From NCBI GenBank assembly GCA_900472575.1, contig UCIV01000015.1, positions 1-40,454 of the forward strand: 40,454 nucleotides of DNA. The letters run 5' to 3'. Made by a program: the position numbers and the translations under genes. The notes under the pieces were generated by a model. That model worked only from the letters and a program-made list of their open reading frames with translations. It did no database searches and was not told where the DNA came from. Origin of the DNA: Hyphomicrobiales bacterium (GTDB lineage: Bacteria; Pseudomonadota; Alphaproteobacteria; Rhizobiales; Rhizobiaceae). Positions 17,673 to 27,014 of the stretch are shown piece after piece. Each line of letters starts with the position of its first letter. The first letter of the stretch is position 1.

Positions 17673-17694
17673 TCGCCCACCCTTGCAGCAAAGA

Positions 17695-17709
17695 CCGCTG
17701 CCCCAGCGG
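17695..17709. terminator. Short stem-loop between convergent genes
   Basis: CCGCTG and CAGCGG with a CCC loop form a 6-bp stem between the bestrophin stop and the DUF5615 stop. Rightward it is followed by CCATCTTTC. It is short, so only a tentative bidirectional terminator. Confidence 0.35.
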
Positions 17710-17716
17710 CCATCTT

Positions 17717-18046
17717 TCAAAGAACTTCGATGATCGTTTCACCACGATCCAGGGCGTTCAAGATACCGGGAAACACCTGTTCAAACCAATTTAGCAGGTC
17801 CCGGCGTCTGGAATTGGGCAATCGCACCCATATGATTGCCGGACCGACTTTGGTCAGCGCTCGCCGCTGGGCGAAGTCCTCGTCCTTGGTGACGATGACG
17901 CAAGTATTGTCTAGCGCGAATTCCCAGATCTGCCGATCCGACGCCGACTGGAGGTCATGGTCGATGACATGTTCGGCCCGGTGGCCTCGCTCTGTCAGCC
18001 ATCTGGCAAGCGCTGGTGGAAGTTGCGCATCGATCAGGAAACGCAT
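17717..18046 (-). CDS. DUF5615 PIN-like protein, putative toxin of a TA pair
   Basis: The 109-residue protein has the N-terminal strand-and-acid FLIDAQLPPALARWL (Asp6), GHRAEHVIDHDL, and IVTKDEDFAQR (Asp/Glu/Asp around 56-58), the acidic residues expected for a PIN-like metal-dependent nuclease. DUF5615 proteins (COG4634) were proposed as toxins paired with DUF433 (COG2442) proteins. Its ATG shares one base with the stop of the upstream DUF433 gene (TGATG), the usual antitoxin-first order with coupled translation. Nuclease activity is inferred from the family, not demonstrated. Confidence 0.8.
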   Translation of the reverse strand: MRFLIDAQLPPALARWLTERGHRAEHVIDHDLQSASDRQIWEFALDNTCVIVTKDEDFAQRRALTKVGPAIIWVRLPNSRRRDLLNWFEQVFPGILNALDRGETIIEVL

Positions 18047-18270
18047 CAGGCGACGCGCAGAACCGTGTGGTCGCTCTGGCGCGCGGCGTATTCCAATATG
18101 GCGGTAAGATCTTCTCTTTCCAGCATTGGATAATCCTCAAGTATCTCGTCGTGGCCGGCACCGGCAGCCATAAGCTCCAGAATATCCTTCACGCGAATGC
18201 GCAGCCCACGGATGGTCGGGCGGCCGGAGCAGACCTGCGGATCGAATGTGATGCGATGAAGCTCGGACAT
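18046..18270 (-). CDS. DUF433 domain protein, putative antitoxin
   Basis: The 74-residue protein has the DUF433 signature ITFDPQVCSGRPTIRGLRIRVKDILELMAAG followed by EILEDYPMLEREDLTAILEYAARQ. This is a small winged or homeodomain-like fold seen in VapB-like antitoxins. The true start is the ATG at 18270, with AAGGAA about eight bases upstream. The longer open frame to 18555 overlaps ilvD out of frame and should be ignored. As first gene of the pair it would be expected to bind the toxin and repress its own promoter, which must lie in the 94 bases between it and the ilvD stop, next to or overlapping the ilvD terminator. Confidence 0.82.
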   Translation of the reverse strand: MSELHRITFDPQVCSGRPTIRGLRIRVKDILELMAAGAGHDEILEDYPMLEREDLTAILEYAARQSDHTVLRVA

Positions 18271-18306
18271 ATCCTGTTTCCTTGCGTGATTGCTCCACCA
18301 TAACAC

Positions 18307-18338
18307 AAAGCCCCGCCGGGAAAACCGGGCGGGGCTTT
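18307..18338 (-). terminator. Rho-independent terminator of ilvD
   Basis: An 11-bp perfect stem, AAAGCCCCGCC (18307-18317) with GGCGGGGCTTT (18328-18338), has a TTTT-containing loop when read leftward and is followed by GTGTTATGG. It starts 26 bases after the ilvD stop and separates ilvD from the DUF433/DUF5615 pair. Confidence 0.8.
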
Positions 18339-18364
18339 GGAGAAATTTGCAGCAGTGAAAATCC

Positions 18365-20200
18365 TTACTCCGGCAGGATCCGGACTGCGCCCTTGTCGGC
18401 AGAGGCGGCAAACGCGGCGTAGGCCTTGAGCGCTGTCGTGACATTGCGCTTGCGGGGAGCAGCCGGCTTCCAGCCAAGCGCATCCTGCTCGTGACGGCGG
18501 GCGGAAAGCTCGGCGTCGGAGACCTTGAGGTTGATCGTCCGGTTCGGAATATCAATCTCGATCAGGTCGCCTTCCTGCACGAGGCCGATGGCGCCGCCCT
18601 GGGCGGCTTCAGGCGAAGCGTGGCCGATGGAGAGGCCCGAGGTACCACCTGAGAACCGGCCGTCGGTGATCAGCGCACAGGCCTTGCCGAGACCCTTCGA
18701 CTTCAGATAGCTGGTCGGATAAAGCATCTCCTGCATGCCCGGACCGCCCTTGGGGCCTTCGTAGCGGATGACGACGACATCGCCGGCCTTGACCTCGTTG
18801 GAGAGGATGGCCTTGACGGAGGCGTCCTGGCTTTCGAACACGCGAGCCGGGCCGGAGAACTTCAGGATCGATTCATCGACGCCGGCGGTTTTGACGATGC
18901 AGCCATCGAGCGCGATATTGCCGTAAAGCACGGCCAGACCGCCGTCCTTGGAGAACGGCTTTTCGACCGAGCGGATAACGCCTTTTTCGGAGTCGGTGTC
19001 GAGTTCATCCCAGCGAGAGGACTGCGAGAACGCGACCTGGGTAGGCACGCCGCCGGGAGCGGCCTTGAAGAAGGTGCGGACGGTTTCGGAATTGGTGCGG
19101 GTGATATCCCAACGATCGATGGCGTCACCGAGCGTCGCTTCATGGACCGTGGAGCAATCGCGGTTGATCAGGCCGCCGCGGTCGAGTTCGCCCAGGATGC
19201 GCATGATGCCGCCGGCGCGGTGGACATCTTCCATGTGGACATCCTGCTTGGCCGGCGCGACCTTGGACAGGCACGGGACACGGCGCGACAGCGCATCGAT
19301 ATCTTCCATGCCGAAATCGACACCGCCTTCATACGCAGCAGCGAGAATGTGAAGAACCGTGTTGGTCGAACCGCCCATGGCGATATCGAGCGACATAGCG
19401 TTCTCGAAAGCCTGCTTGGTGGCGATGTTGCGCGGCAGAACGCTCGCGTCGTCCTGTTCGTAATAACGACGTGCAAGATCGACGATCAGGTGACCGGCTT
19501 CGACGAACAGGCGCTTGCGATCCGAATGGGTGGCGAGCGTCGAGCCGTTACCGGGCAGAGACAGGCCGAGCGCCTCGGTCAGGCAGTTCATCGAGTTTGC
19601 AGTAAACATCCCGGAGCAGGAGCCGCAGGTGGGACAGGCGGAGCGTTCGATGGTCTCGACTTCCTCGTCCGTATAGCTCTCGTCTGCCGCTGCGACCATG
19701 GCGTCGACGAGATCGAGCGCGACCTTCTTGCCATGCACGGTCGCCTTACCGGCCTCCATCGGACCACCGGAAACGAAAACGGCGGGGATATTGAGGCGCA
19801 TGGCGGCATTCAGCATGCCGGGGGTGATCTTGTCGCAATTGGAGATGCAGACCATGGCATCGGCGCAATGCGCATTGACCATGTATTCGACCGAGTCGGC
19901 GATGATCTCGCGCGACGGCAGCGAATAGAGCATGCCGTCATGGCCCATGGCGATGCCGTCATCGACGGCGATCGTGTTGAATTCCTTGGCGACGCCGCCG
20001 GCAGCCTCGATTTCACGGGCAACCAGCTGGCCGAGATCCTTCAGGTGCACGTGGCCCGGCACGAACTGGGTGAACGAGTTAACGACAGCAATGATCGGCT
20101 TACCGAAATCGCCGTCCTTCATGCCGGTGGCGCGCCAAAGGCCGCGTGCGCCGGCCATGTTGCGGCCGTGGGTGGTGGTTCTGGAACGATAAACAGGCAT
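18365..20200 (-). CDS. ilvD: Dihydroxy-acid dehydratase
   Basis: The 611-residue enzyme converts 2,3-dihydroxy-isovalerate and -3-methylvalerate to the 2-keto acids of valine and isoleucine synthesis. It shows the signature [11 protein letters not shown] (Cys122, Lys124), [18 protein letters not shown] (190-206, containing the next iron-sulphur ligand), and [20 protein letters not shown] near the C-terminus. The first ligand position reads QFVPGHVHL, without the cysteine typical of [2Fe-2S] members, so an oxygen-sensitive E. coli-type cluster is expected. The length is normal (E. coli 616). It appears monocistronic, with its own terminator and a 167-base upstream region. Confidence 0.97.
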   Translation of the reverse strand: MPVYRSRTTTHGRNMAGARGLWRATGMKDGDFGKPIIAVVNSFTQFVPGHVHLKDLGQLVAREIEAAGGVAKEFNTIAVDDGIAMGHDGMLYSLPSREIIADSVEYMVNAHCADAMVCISNCDKITPGMLNAAMRLNIPAVFVSGGPMEAGKATVHGKKVALDLVDAMVAAADESYTDEEVETIERSACPTCGSCSGMFTANSMNCLTEALGLSLPGNGSTLATHSDRKRLFVEAGHLIVDLARRYYEQDDASVLPRNIATKQAFENAMSLDIAMGGSTNTVLHILAAAYEGGVDFGMEDIDALSRRVPCLSKVAPAKQDVHMEDVHRAGGIMRILGELDRGGLINRDCSTVHEATLGDAIDRWDITRTNSETVRTFFKAAPGGVPTQVAFSQSSRWDELDTDSEKGVIRSVEKPFSKDGGLAVLYGNIALDGCIVKTAGVDESILKFSGPARVFESQDASVKAILSNEVKAGDVVVIRYEGPKGGPGMQEMLYPTSYLKSKGLGKACALITDGRFSGGTSGLSIGHASPEAAQGGAIGLVQEGDLIEIDIPNRTINLKVSDAELSARRHEQDALGWKPAAPRKRNVTTALKAYAAFAASADKGAVRILPE

Positions 20201-20367
20201 GGATCTTTCCTCGCTCGATCAGGCCCCTAGTCTACCCGCTCCTCGGCAGAGACACAAAAGGCCGCATTTTTGAAAAATGTCCTAAACCAACTGCTGATCA
20301 CTGTCACTGCCGGTTATCGATAAATCAGTACGGTACGGTACGGTTCTCATCCAAACCGATCTCCGCC
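20201..20367 (-). promoter_or_regulatory. ilvD upstream region with a dyad and a pentanucleotide repeat
   Basis: The stretch contains CATTTTT-G-AAAAATG (20265-20279), a 7-bp palindrome 65-79 bases before the ilvD start, and three tandem GTACG units at 20328-20342. No leader peptide rich in branched-chain residues and no attenuator hairpin are visible, so classical ilv attenuation is not supported. Confidence 0.35.
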
Positions 20368-20781
20368 CTATCGTAGATCCTCGCGACGCAAGTCGAAATG
20401 ATCGAGAATAATATCGAGATTTCGGCGATGCGACTTGAAGAAAAGGTCGAACAGGTCACCCGCGACCGGCACGCTGCCGACGAAAGCATCCACACCAAGA
20501 TTGCCCAGCATCTGGACGAGCTTTGCGGACGGCACGCCCATGCGGCGCGCCTCGTTGATGAGGTAGAGACCAACCAGCGCTCCACCCGCATCACCGATTA
20601 CGGGAATGAGACCGAAGGCGGAATCTGCGCCGAAACGGATTCCGGTACCCGGAATGCGGATCGCCGTATCCATCAGGCGCGCAATACCGTTCAGCCGGCG
20701 CAGGCGCTTGAGCTTTTCGACGTGATCCAGATCGTCCTTGACGAACCGCCCGCTGGCGGCATCCCAGGTCTTCGTCGCCAT
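20368..20781 (-). CDS. DUF4112 domain membrane protein
   Basis: The 137-residue protein has the DUF4112 core: RLNGIARLMDTAIRIPGTGIRFGADSAFGLIPVIGDAGGALVGLYLI, then LGNLGVDAFVGSVPVAGDLFDLFFKSHRRN. These are two hydrophobic glycine-rich helical hairpins, each with a Pro-V-x-G-D turn. The role is unknown. I choose the ATG at 20781 because GGAG lies nine bases before it. The upstream in-frame ATG at 20796 lacks a site. It is divergent from msrP. Confidence 0.82.
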   Translation of the reverse strand: MATKTWDAASGRFVKDDLDHVEKLKRLRRLNGIARLMDTAIRIPGTGIRFGADSAFGLIPVIGDAGGALVGLYLINEARRMGVPSAKLVQMLGNLGVDAFVGSVPVAGDLFDLFFKSHRRNLDIILDHFDLRREDLR

Positions 20782-20909
20782 CCGGCAATTCTCCATATTC
20801 GTTCAAAGCTACAAATGAGAATCGCGGATGTCGGTTCCAAGATGGCCGGACAGAGAATATGTGGTTTTTCTCACGCAAACGTGGTTCCGGCGAAAAATCC
20901 GGCATCTGT

Positions 20910-20937
20910 GAAACCGAGTGGTTTGGGATTACGTATA
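20910..20937 (+). promoter_or_regulatory. Possible ECF-sigma promoter of msrPQ
   Basis: GAAACC (20910-20915) and CGTATA (20932-20937) are separated by 16 bases and lie 38 bases before the msrP start. An AAC-type -35 with a CGT-type -10 is the general form of ECF sigma promoters, some of which respond to oxidative or chlorine stress. This is a pattern match only; which sigma factor would read it is unknown. Confidence 0.35.
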
Positions 20938-20974
20938 GTTCAAAGGAACGGCATCGCGCCCGAGGAGACATCCC

Positions 20975-21919
<945 letters not shown>

Positions 21920-21921
21920 AA

Positions 21922-22575
21922 ATGACCTCGATCTCTGCCGCCATCCCTGCGCTGCCGCGCAAATATCATGCGGCCAGCATCTGGGCGCTCTACGTGATCG
22001 GCCTCTGTCCGGCCGCCTGGTATTTCTATCAGGCGGCAACCGGCGGGCTCGGCTTCAATCCGGTCAAGACCTTTGAACACCTTCTCGGCATATGGGCCTT
22101 GCGCCTGATCATCGCGACGCTCGCGATCACACCCTTGCGCGATCTCTTCGGCATCAACTGGGTGCGTTATCGACGGGCGCTCGGACTGCTCGCCTTCTAT
22201 TATGTGCTGATGCATTTTTCTGTTTATCTGCTTCTCGACCTGCAGCTCAATTTCGCGGCGGTCGGCGGTGATATCGCAAAGCGGCCCTATATCACCATCG
22301 GGTTCGCAGCGCTGCTATGCCTTATTCCCCTGGCGGTGACATCCAACAACTGGTCGATCCGCAAGATGGGGCAAGGCTGGATACGGCTGCACAAGCTGAT
22401 CTATCTTATCGCCATTGGTGGTGCGATCCATTATGTGCTGGCGGTCAAATCGGTGACCTCGGGGCCATTCGCCCATATTGCGCTTATCGGCATACTCGTT
22501 GCCTACCGCCTCATCCGGCGGCCGCTCGTGAACTGGAAGCGTGGGCGACGTCAGTCGGCGCAGGTCGTCCGCTGA
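21922..22575 (+). CDS. msrQ: Heme-binding membrane subunit MsrQ
   Basis: The 217-residue polytopic protein of the ferric-reductase-like domain has about six hydrophobic helices. Histidines are in the expected helices (FEHLLGIWALRL, YYVLMHFSVYLLL, IRLHKLIYLIAIGGAIHYVLAV) and probably ligate heme. It passes electrons from quinol, or flavin in relatives, to MsrP. It begins two bases after the msrP stop, so expression is coupled. It converges on the SDR gene with a 21-base gap. Confidence 0.95.
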   Translation: MTSISAAIPALPRKYHAASIWALYVIGLCPAAWYFYQAATGGLGFNPVKTFEHLLGIWALRLIIATLAITPLRDLFGINWVRYRRALGLLAFYYVLMHFSVYLLLDLQLNFAAVGGDIAKRPYITIGFAALLCLIPLAVTSNNWSIRKMGQGWIRLHKLIYLIAIGGAIHYVLAVKSVTSGPFAHIALIGILVAYRLIRRPLVNWKRGRRQSAQVVR

Positions 22576-22596
22576 CGTCACCACATGGAGACACGC

Positions 22597-23301
22597 TCAC
22601 ACGGAGCGCGTCAAACCGCCGTCAACCTTAAGGTTCTGGCCGGTAATGTAGCCCGCACCTTCGGAAGCCAAGAAAGCGACGGTCGCTGCGATTTCCTCGC
22701 TCGTGCCGTAGCGCTTCATCGGCACGCCATCACGACGCTCTTCGGTGGCCGGCAGGCTGTCGATCCAGCCAGGCAGGACATTGTTCATCCGCACGTTATC
22801 GGCGGCATAGGTATCGGCGAAAATCTTCGTGTAGGAGGCAAGTCCGGCGCGGAAAACGGCGGAGGTCGGGAACATCGACGACGGTTCGAAGGCCCAGGCC
22901 GTGGAGATGTTGACGATGCTGCCGGATTTCTGCGTCTGCATGATGGGTGCCACGAGGCGCACCGGGCGGATGACGTTCATCAGGTAGACGTCGAGGCCGG
23001 TGTGCCACTGCTCGTCGGTGATCTCGATGATCTGGGCGCGAGGGCCGTGGCCGGCGCTGTTGACTAGGACATCTATGCGGCCCCAGCTATCCATCACCGT
23101 ATCGACGAGGCGCTTGAGATCGTCATTGGACTGGTTCGACCCGGTGATACCGATGCCACCGAGTTCCTGCGCCAGCGCCTCACCCTTGCCGGAAGACGAC
23201 AGGATCGCGACCTTGAAACCGTCCGCTGCGAGTTTTCTTGCCGAGGCTGCGCCCATGCCGCTGCCGCCCGCCGTTACGATCGCTACCCTTGCTTCCGACA
23301 T
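22597..23301 (-). CDS. SDR-family protein with altered catalytic pair
   Basis: The 234-residue Rossmann protein has the coenzyme turn TAGGSGMG (10-17), NSAG (81-84), Ser133 in the NIST strand, and the C-terminal GYITGQNLKVDGG. The position of the catalytic YxxxK is occupied by S147-x-x-x-R151 (TSAVFRAGLASYTK), so both the tyrosine and the lysine are replaced. Coenzyme binding looks intact but classical reductase chemistry is doubtful. I use the ATG at 23301, with AAGG nine bases upstream; the in-frame 23334 start adds eleven residues. It is the last gene of a leftward series. The substrate is unknown. Confidence 0.88.
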   Translation of the reverse strand: MSEARVAIVTAGGSGMGAASARKLAADGFKVAILSSSGKGEALAQELGGIGITGSNQSNDDLKRLVDTVMDSWGRIDVLVNSAGHGPRAQIIEITDEQWHTGLDVYLMNVIRPVRLVAPIMQTQKSGSIVNISTAWAFEPSSMFPTSAVFRAGLASYTKIFADTYAADNVRMNNVLPGWIDSLPATEERRDGVPMKRYGTSEEIAATVAFLASEGAGYITGQNLKVDGGLTRSV

Positions 23302-23380
23302 CTCTTCAAGCCTTTCGATGCTATTGGATGACAATGGGTAACGCTGCTGCGCGCAGAACGCCAGCGCGGGTTTTGCTTAA

Positions 23381-23791
23381 TCAGGAGCGGCTTTTCGACT
23401 TTGCCTTGGCAGTATTCAGCGCCGCCGCGTTGCGGATCAGCGCCATGAAGGCTTGCTCATCGATCGTCTCGCCCTCCCGCAGGTCGATCGCCCTACGGGC
23501 ATTGCCTTCAAGGCTGGCGTTGAAAAGGCCGGACGGGTCCTCGACGAACGCTCCCTTGGAGAAGGTCAGCTTGACGACCGCCTTATAGGTCTCGCCGGTG
23601 CAGATAATGCCGTCCTTTTCCCAGACCGGTACACCGCGCCATTTCCAAGTCTCGACGACATCTGGAACAGCCTTGTGGATGAGAGCACGGACATGAGCCA
23701 GCATCTCTCCGCGCCAGTCGTCGAGTTCCGAGATGCGCTGATCGATCAACAGGGAGGAATCCTGTGTACTGCCTTCAGCATCATTGTTCAT
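23381..23791 (-). CDS. DUF1801 domain protein (first paralogue)
   Basis: The 136-residue protein has the YdhG/DUF1801 fold pattern: LDDWRGEMLAHVRALIHKAVPDVVETWKWRGVPVW, then a strand KAVVKLTFSKGAFVEDP and a C-terminal helix. The family has a TBP-like alpha/beta fold and includes iron-chaperone-like frataxin mimics such as YdhG, but the function here is not known. AGGATGATGCC precedes the ATG. It starts nine bases after the stop of a related DUF1801 gene, so the two are one transcription unit. The tail is basic (AKAKSKSRS). Confidence 0.82.
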   Translation of the reverse strand: MNNDAEGSTQDSSLLIDQRISELDDWRGEMLAHVRALIHKAVPDVVETWKWRGVPVWEKDGIICTGETYKAVVKLTFSKGAFVEDPSGLFNASLEGNARRAIDLREGETIDEQAFMALIRNAAALNTAKAKSKSRS

Positions 23792-23800
23792 GGCATCATC

Positions 23801-24232
23801 CTAAAGCTTTTCGCCGGGCAGCGCGCTTGCCTGCCTGACCCAGGTTGCGAGCTGTGCCTCGTTCCACTCGTCGGTTTCGTGGATATGGAAATAACGCGTC
23901 TCGGGCATTTTTGAATTCTCCGGCGGGACGGGATCCAGCGATACGCCGCGAAAGAAAGTCAGCTTCACATATTTGGTGAAACAATGAAGACCGAGGAACC
24001 AGCCCTGCCCTTCGATCCCATACAAAGGCGTGTTCCACTTTACTGCCTTGGCGACATTGGGAACACAGCGCTCGACAAGCACGTCGAGCTTCCGCCCGAC
24101 CTCGCTTTTCCAGCCCGGCATCGCAGCAATATAGGCCTGAACCGGCTCGTTTCCGTAACCTTTCGGGATTTGCGGATTGCCGCCGGACAGGAGCTTGGGG
24201 GAGCCCTGCTGCGCCTTGCCCTTGCCTTTCAT
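23801..24232 (-). CDS. DUF1801 domain protein (second paralogue)
   Basis: The 143-residue protein has GWKSEVGRKLDVLVERCVPNVAKAVKWNTPLYG and YVKLTFFRGVSLDPVPPENSK, clearly the same family as its downstream neighbour but well diverged. The better start is the ATG at 24232, eight to nine bases after GGAGGAG. The open frame to 24352 runs over intergenic DNA. The tandem arrangement suggests an old duplication; the products might form a heterodimer. Confidence 0.83.
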   Translation of the reverse strand: MKGKGKAQQGSPKLLSGGNPQIPKGYGNEPVQAYIAAMPGWKSEVGRKLDVLVERCVPNVAKAVKWNTPLYGIEGQGWFLGLHCFTKYVKLTFFRGVSLDPVPPENSKMPETRYFHIHETDEWNEAQLATWVRQASALPGEKL

Positions 24233-24350
24233 GATGTCACGCTCCTCCCCGATCATGATCGGAATGATCATAGAGCAACGAACGATGGCGTCCATGCTTG
24301 GGATATGAAGCCCTATCCCAGTTCCCGATACGTCATGCCTGTAAATGCAC

Positions 24351-24378
24351 AAGGGCCGGCGCCAATGGCCCGGCCCTT
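24351..24378 (-). terminator. Stem-loop downstream of the DoxX gene
   Basis: AAGGGCCGG (24351-24359) and CCGGCCCTT (24370-24378) form a 9-bp stem with a 10-base loop, followed leftward by GTGCATTTACAGG. It begins 28 bases after the DoxX stop. Confidence 0.6.
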
Positions 24379-24405
24379 CCTGGATTGATAGAACTCGCTT
24401 CCGGT

Positions 24406-24984
24406 TCAGAACTGCTTCTTGAACAGAAGCCTGTCCAGCGACAGGTAACCGCCGCCGAAGGCTGCGAAGAGAAAGGCGCCGCCCGTCCAGAAGAGCGAAT
24501 CCTGCTCGGCCTTTTCCTGAACCTGATGCAGGAACTTGGCGCCTCCATCGGCAAGACGCGCCACACCAGTTGGCGTGAAGTACTCGCCCCCCGCCTTCAG
24601 GGCATCGATGCCTGCCTGCGTCAGAAGCGCGTCGCCATAGGGATGGGCGAAATGGTACCAGAGAGTTATCGCCAGCATCACGCCGCTTGCCAGCGCGGCG
24701 GGACGGGTGAAAAGTCCGACTGCGATCAGGATGCCACCGACCACCTGGATCAGTGCAAGAACCGGCGACCAGAGCCAGCCGGGATAAAAGCCGAGATTTT
24801 CGACGAATCCGACCTGTGCGAGCGGAGCCATCAGTTTCGGCCAGCCCTCCACAACCAGCATGCCACCGACGGCCAGGCGAAACATGCTCCAGGCCATAGG
24901 CTGGGCGACCTTCTCATAAAAGCCGCCAAGGGCGGGAATTATCAAATCTTTACGTTCGTTCTCAAATACGGGTGTGTATGCCAT
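24406..24984 (-). CDS. DoxX family inner-membrane protein
   Basis: The 192-residue protein has four hydrophobic segments. The DoxX pattern is RLAVGGMLVVEGWPKL, then PVLALIQVVGGILIAVGLFTRPAALASGVMLAITLWYHFAHPYG and a final FWTGGAFLFAAFGGGYLSLDRLL. GAGGGACGACA precedes the ATG. DoxX proteins are linked to respiratory or redox functions (thiosulfate:quinone oxidoreductase subunit, mycobacterial oxidative stress complex), but no partner is adjacent here, so the role is open. Confidence 0.85.
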   Translation of the reverse strand: MAYTPVFENERKDLIIPALGGFYEKVAQPMAWSMFRLAVGGMLVVEGWPKLMAPLAQVGFVENLGFYPGWLWSPVLALIQVVGGILIAVGLFTRPAALASGVMLAITLWYHFAHPYGDALLTQAGIDALKAGGEYFTPTGVARLADGGAKFLHQVQEKAEQDSLFWTGGAFLFAAFGGGYLSLDRLLFKKQF

Positions 24985-25045
24985 TGTCGTCCCTCACAAC
25001 CCCACTGGTTGATATGTTTCGACACTAAGCCTGCCTTGCGCTTCA

Positions 25046-25462
25046 TCATTGATTCCGGTCAAGAAAACGCAGCCGGTTTTCGATAGCCATTCCCAATCCG
25101 ATGCCCGCGGCATAGGCGACAATGTTCCAGAGCGAGAATACCCGACCGAGCAGAAGCCTTCCTGCCAGGGTCAGGCGAAATTCGTCGAGAGCCGGGGTCT
25201 GGTAAAGTCGGGAGAACTCTACAGAAACGGCTATCGCCAGTGCGATTGCGGCCATAACGGCCACGCGGCGGGACACGATGGCAGCTGCGACCAGCAAAAA
25301 AACCATGCAACCCCAAAGAAGAGAACCGCCATATTTCACGACACTGAAAGGCAGGCCCAGGTCATAACCGAAACCGCGAAGTGCAAGTCCGGCGACAATA
25401 ACAGCGCCGACGCACATTAGTCTTTGCAACCGAGCCCTCAGCATCCACCTTCCACCTGTCAT
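25046..25462 (-). CDS. DUF2809 family membrane protein
   Basis: The 138-residue protein has four predicted membrane helices and the DUF2809 pattern: LGLPFSVVKYGGSLLWGCMVFLLVA, VEFSRLYQTPALDEFRLTLAGRLLLGRVFSLWNIVAYAAGIGLG. Function is unknown. Two starts are credible: ATG 25462 (GGAG six bases upstream) and ATG 25444 (GGAAGGTGG directly upstream). The open frame further upstream would run through the rplQ terminator and into rplQ and should not be used. It lies just behind the ribosomal cluster but is separated from it by that terminator. Confidence 0.75.
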   Translation of the reverse strand: MTGGRWMLRARLQRLMCVGAVIVAGLALRGFGYDLGLPFSVVKYGGSLLWGCMVFLLVAAAIVSRRVAVMAAIALAIAVSVEFSRLYQTPALDEFRLTLAGRLLLGRVFSLWNIVAYAAGIGLGMAIENRLRFLDRNQ

Positions 25463-25470
25463 GCCATCTC

Positions 25471-25507
25471 CAGAAATAAAAAAGCCGGGCGTTTCCACCC
25501 GGCTTTT
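25471..25507 (-). terminator. Rho-independent terminator of the ribosomal cluster
   Basis: AAAAGCCGGG (25480-25489) with CCCGGCTTTT (25498-25507) forms a 10-bp stem with an 8-base loop. Read leftward it is followed by TTTTTTATTT. It starts 26 bases after the rplQ stop and is the best textbook terminator in the window. Confidence 0.92.
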
Positions 25508-25532
25508 CAAATTTGCGATCAAAGATCGAAAA

Positions 25533-25958
25533 TTATGCGGCTTCAGCAGCTTCTGCTTCAGCGGCAACGCGAGCCTTGTCGGCTGCGCCCTTGGCAGTGA
25601 CGTCGCGTTCAACGAACTCGATGACTGCGAGCGGAGCATTGTCGCCCTGACGGTAGCCAGCCTTCATGATACGCAGGTAACCGCCGTTGCGGGTTGCGTA
25701 ACGAGAAGCGATGACGTCGAACAGCTTCTTGACAGCGTCCTGGTCCTGAACCTGCGAGATCGCCTGACGACGAGCGTGCAGATCGCCGCGCTTGCCGAGG
25801 GTGACGAGCTTTTCGACGATCGGGCGAATTTCCTTCGCCTTGGGAAGGGTGGTTACGATCTGCTCATGGGTGATGAGCGATGCTGCCATGTTGGTGAACA
25901 TAGCCTTGCGGTGGCTTGCAGTGCGGTTAAGCTTGCGGCCGGCTTTTGCGTGACGCAT
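25533..25958 (-). CDS. rplQ: 50S ribosomal protein L17
   Basis: The 141-residue protein begins [20 protein letters not shown] and keeps the L17 body ([30 protein letters not shown]). An Ala/Glu-rich tail of about twenty residues is common in alphaproteobacteria. It sits near the exit tunnel of the large subunit. AAGGAGA precedes the ATG; a small GCAGGC/GCCTGC hairpin (25976-25993) lies just upstream. It is the last gene of the alpha segment. Confidence 0.98.
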   Translation of the reverse strand: MRHAKAGRKLNRTASHRKAMFTNMAASLITHEQIVTTLPKAKEIRPIVEKLVTLGKRGDLHARRQAISQVQDQDAVKKLFDVIASRYATRNGGYLRIMKAGYRQGDNAPLAVIEFVERDVTAKGAADKARVAAEAEAAEAA

Positions 25959-26003
25959 ATCTGGTCTCCTTCACTTGCAGGCATTCGCCTGCAGTATGAT
26001 TTG

Positions 26004-27014
26004 TTAGTATTGGTCTTCGTAACGCTTAGCGAGATCTTCGATGTTTTCCGGCGGCCAAGCAGGAACTTCCATACCAAGATGGAGGCCCATGGATGCCAGA
26101 ACTTCCTTGATCTCGTTCAGCGACTTACGACCAAAGTTCGGAGTGCGGAGCATTTCCGCCTCGGTCTTCTGGATGAGGTCGCCGATATAAACGATGTTGT
26201 CGTTCTTCAGGCAGTTGGCCGAACGAACGGACAGTTCCAGTTCGTCGACCTTCTTGAGGAGCGCCGGGTTGAACGCGAGTTCAGTGACGGACTCTTCTTC
26301 CTGTTCCTTCTGCGGCTCGTCGAAGTTGACGAAGACCGACAGCTGATCCTGAAGAATGCGGGCGGCGAAGGCTACGGCGTCTTCACCCGTGACCGAACCA
26401 TCGGTTTCGATAGTCATGGTCAGCTTGTCGTAGTCGAGAACCTGGCCTTCGCGGGTGTTTTCCACCTTGTAGGACACTTTCTTGACCGGCGAGTAGAGGC
26501 TGTCGACCGGGATGAGACCGATCGGGGCATCCTCTGCACGGTTACGCTCGGCCGGGACATAACCCTTGCCGTTGTTGACCGTGAATTCCATGCGGATCTC
26601 AGCGCCGTCGTCCAGCGTGCAGATCACGTGGTCGGGGTTCAGGATCTCGATGTCGCCAACCGTCTGGATATCACCAGCGGTAACGGCACCAGGGCCCTGC
26701 TTGCGCACGACCATGCGCTTCGGGTCATCGCCGTCCATCTTGATGGCGATTTCCTTGATGTTGAGCACGATGTCCGTCACATCTTCCCGAACGCCCGGGA
26801 TAGAGGAGAACTCATGCAGGACGCCGTCGATCTGGACAGCCGTAACGGCTGCACCGCGGAGCGACGACAGAAGCACGCGGCGAAGCGCGTTGCCGAGCGT
26901 CAGGCCGAAGCCGCGCTCAAGAGGTTCAGCAACAAGCGTTGCCTTGGTACGACCGGACGAGGTGAATTCCACCTTGTTCGGCTTAATCAGTTCCTGCCAG
27001 TTCTTCTGGATCAT
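26004..27014 (-). CDS. rpoA: RNA polymerase alpha subunit
   Basis: The 336-residue protein has the dimerising N-terminal domain ([20 protein letters not shown] at about 34-53) and a C-terminal domain with the helix-hairpin-helix [27 protein letters not shown] that binds UP elements and activators. The two are joined by the acidic [16 protein letters not shown] linker. GGAAGG precedes the ATG. Unlike in E. coli, rpsD is not between rpsK and rpoA, so the S4-based control of the enteric alpha operon is not expected in that form. Confidence 0.99.
   Translation of the reverse strand: MIQKNWQELIKPNKVEFTSSGRTKATLVAEPLERGFGLTLGNALRRVLLSSLRGAAVTAVQIDGVLHEFSSIPGVREDVTDIVLNIKEIAIKMDGDDPKRMVVRKQGPGAVTAGDIQTVGDIEILNPDHVICTLDDGAEIRMEFTVNNGKGYVPAERNRAEDAPIGLIPVDSLYSPVKKVSYKVENTREGQVLDYDKLTMTIETDGSVTGEDAVAFAARILQDQLSVFVNFDEPQKEQEEESVTELAFNPALLKKVDELELSVRSANCLKNDNIVYIGDLIQKTEAEMLRTPNFGRKSLNEIKEVLASMGLHLGMEVPAWPPENIEDLAKRYEDQY

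Noticed and set aside
19142..20230. 362-residue open frame on the + strand
   Set aside because: Antisense to ilvD.
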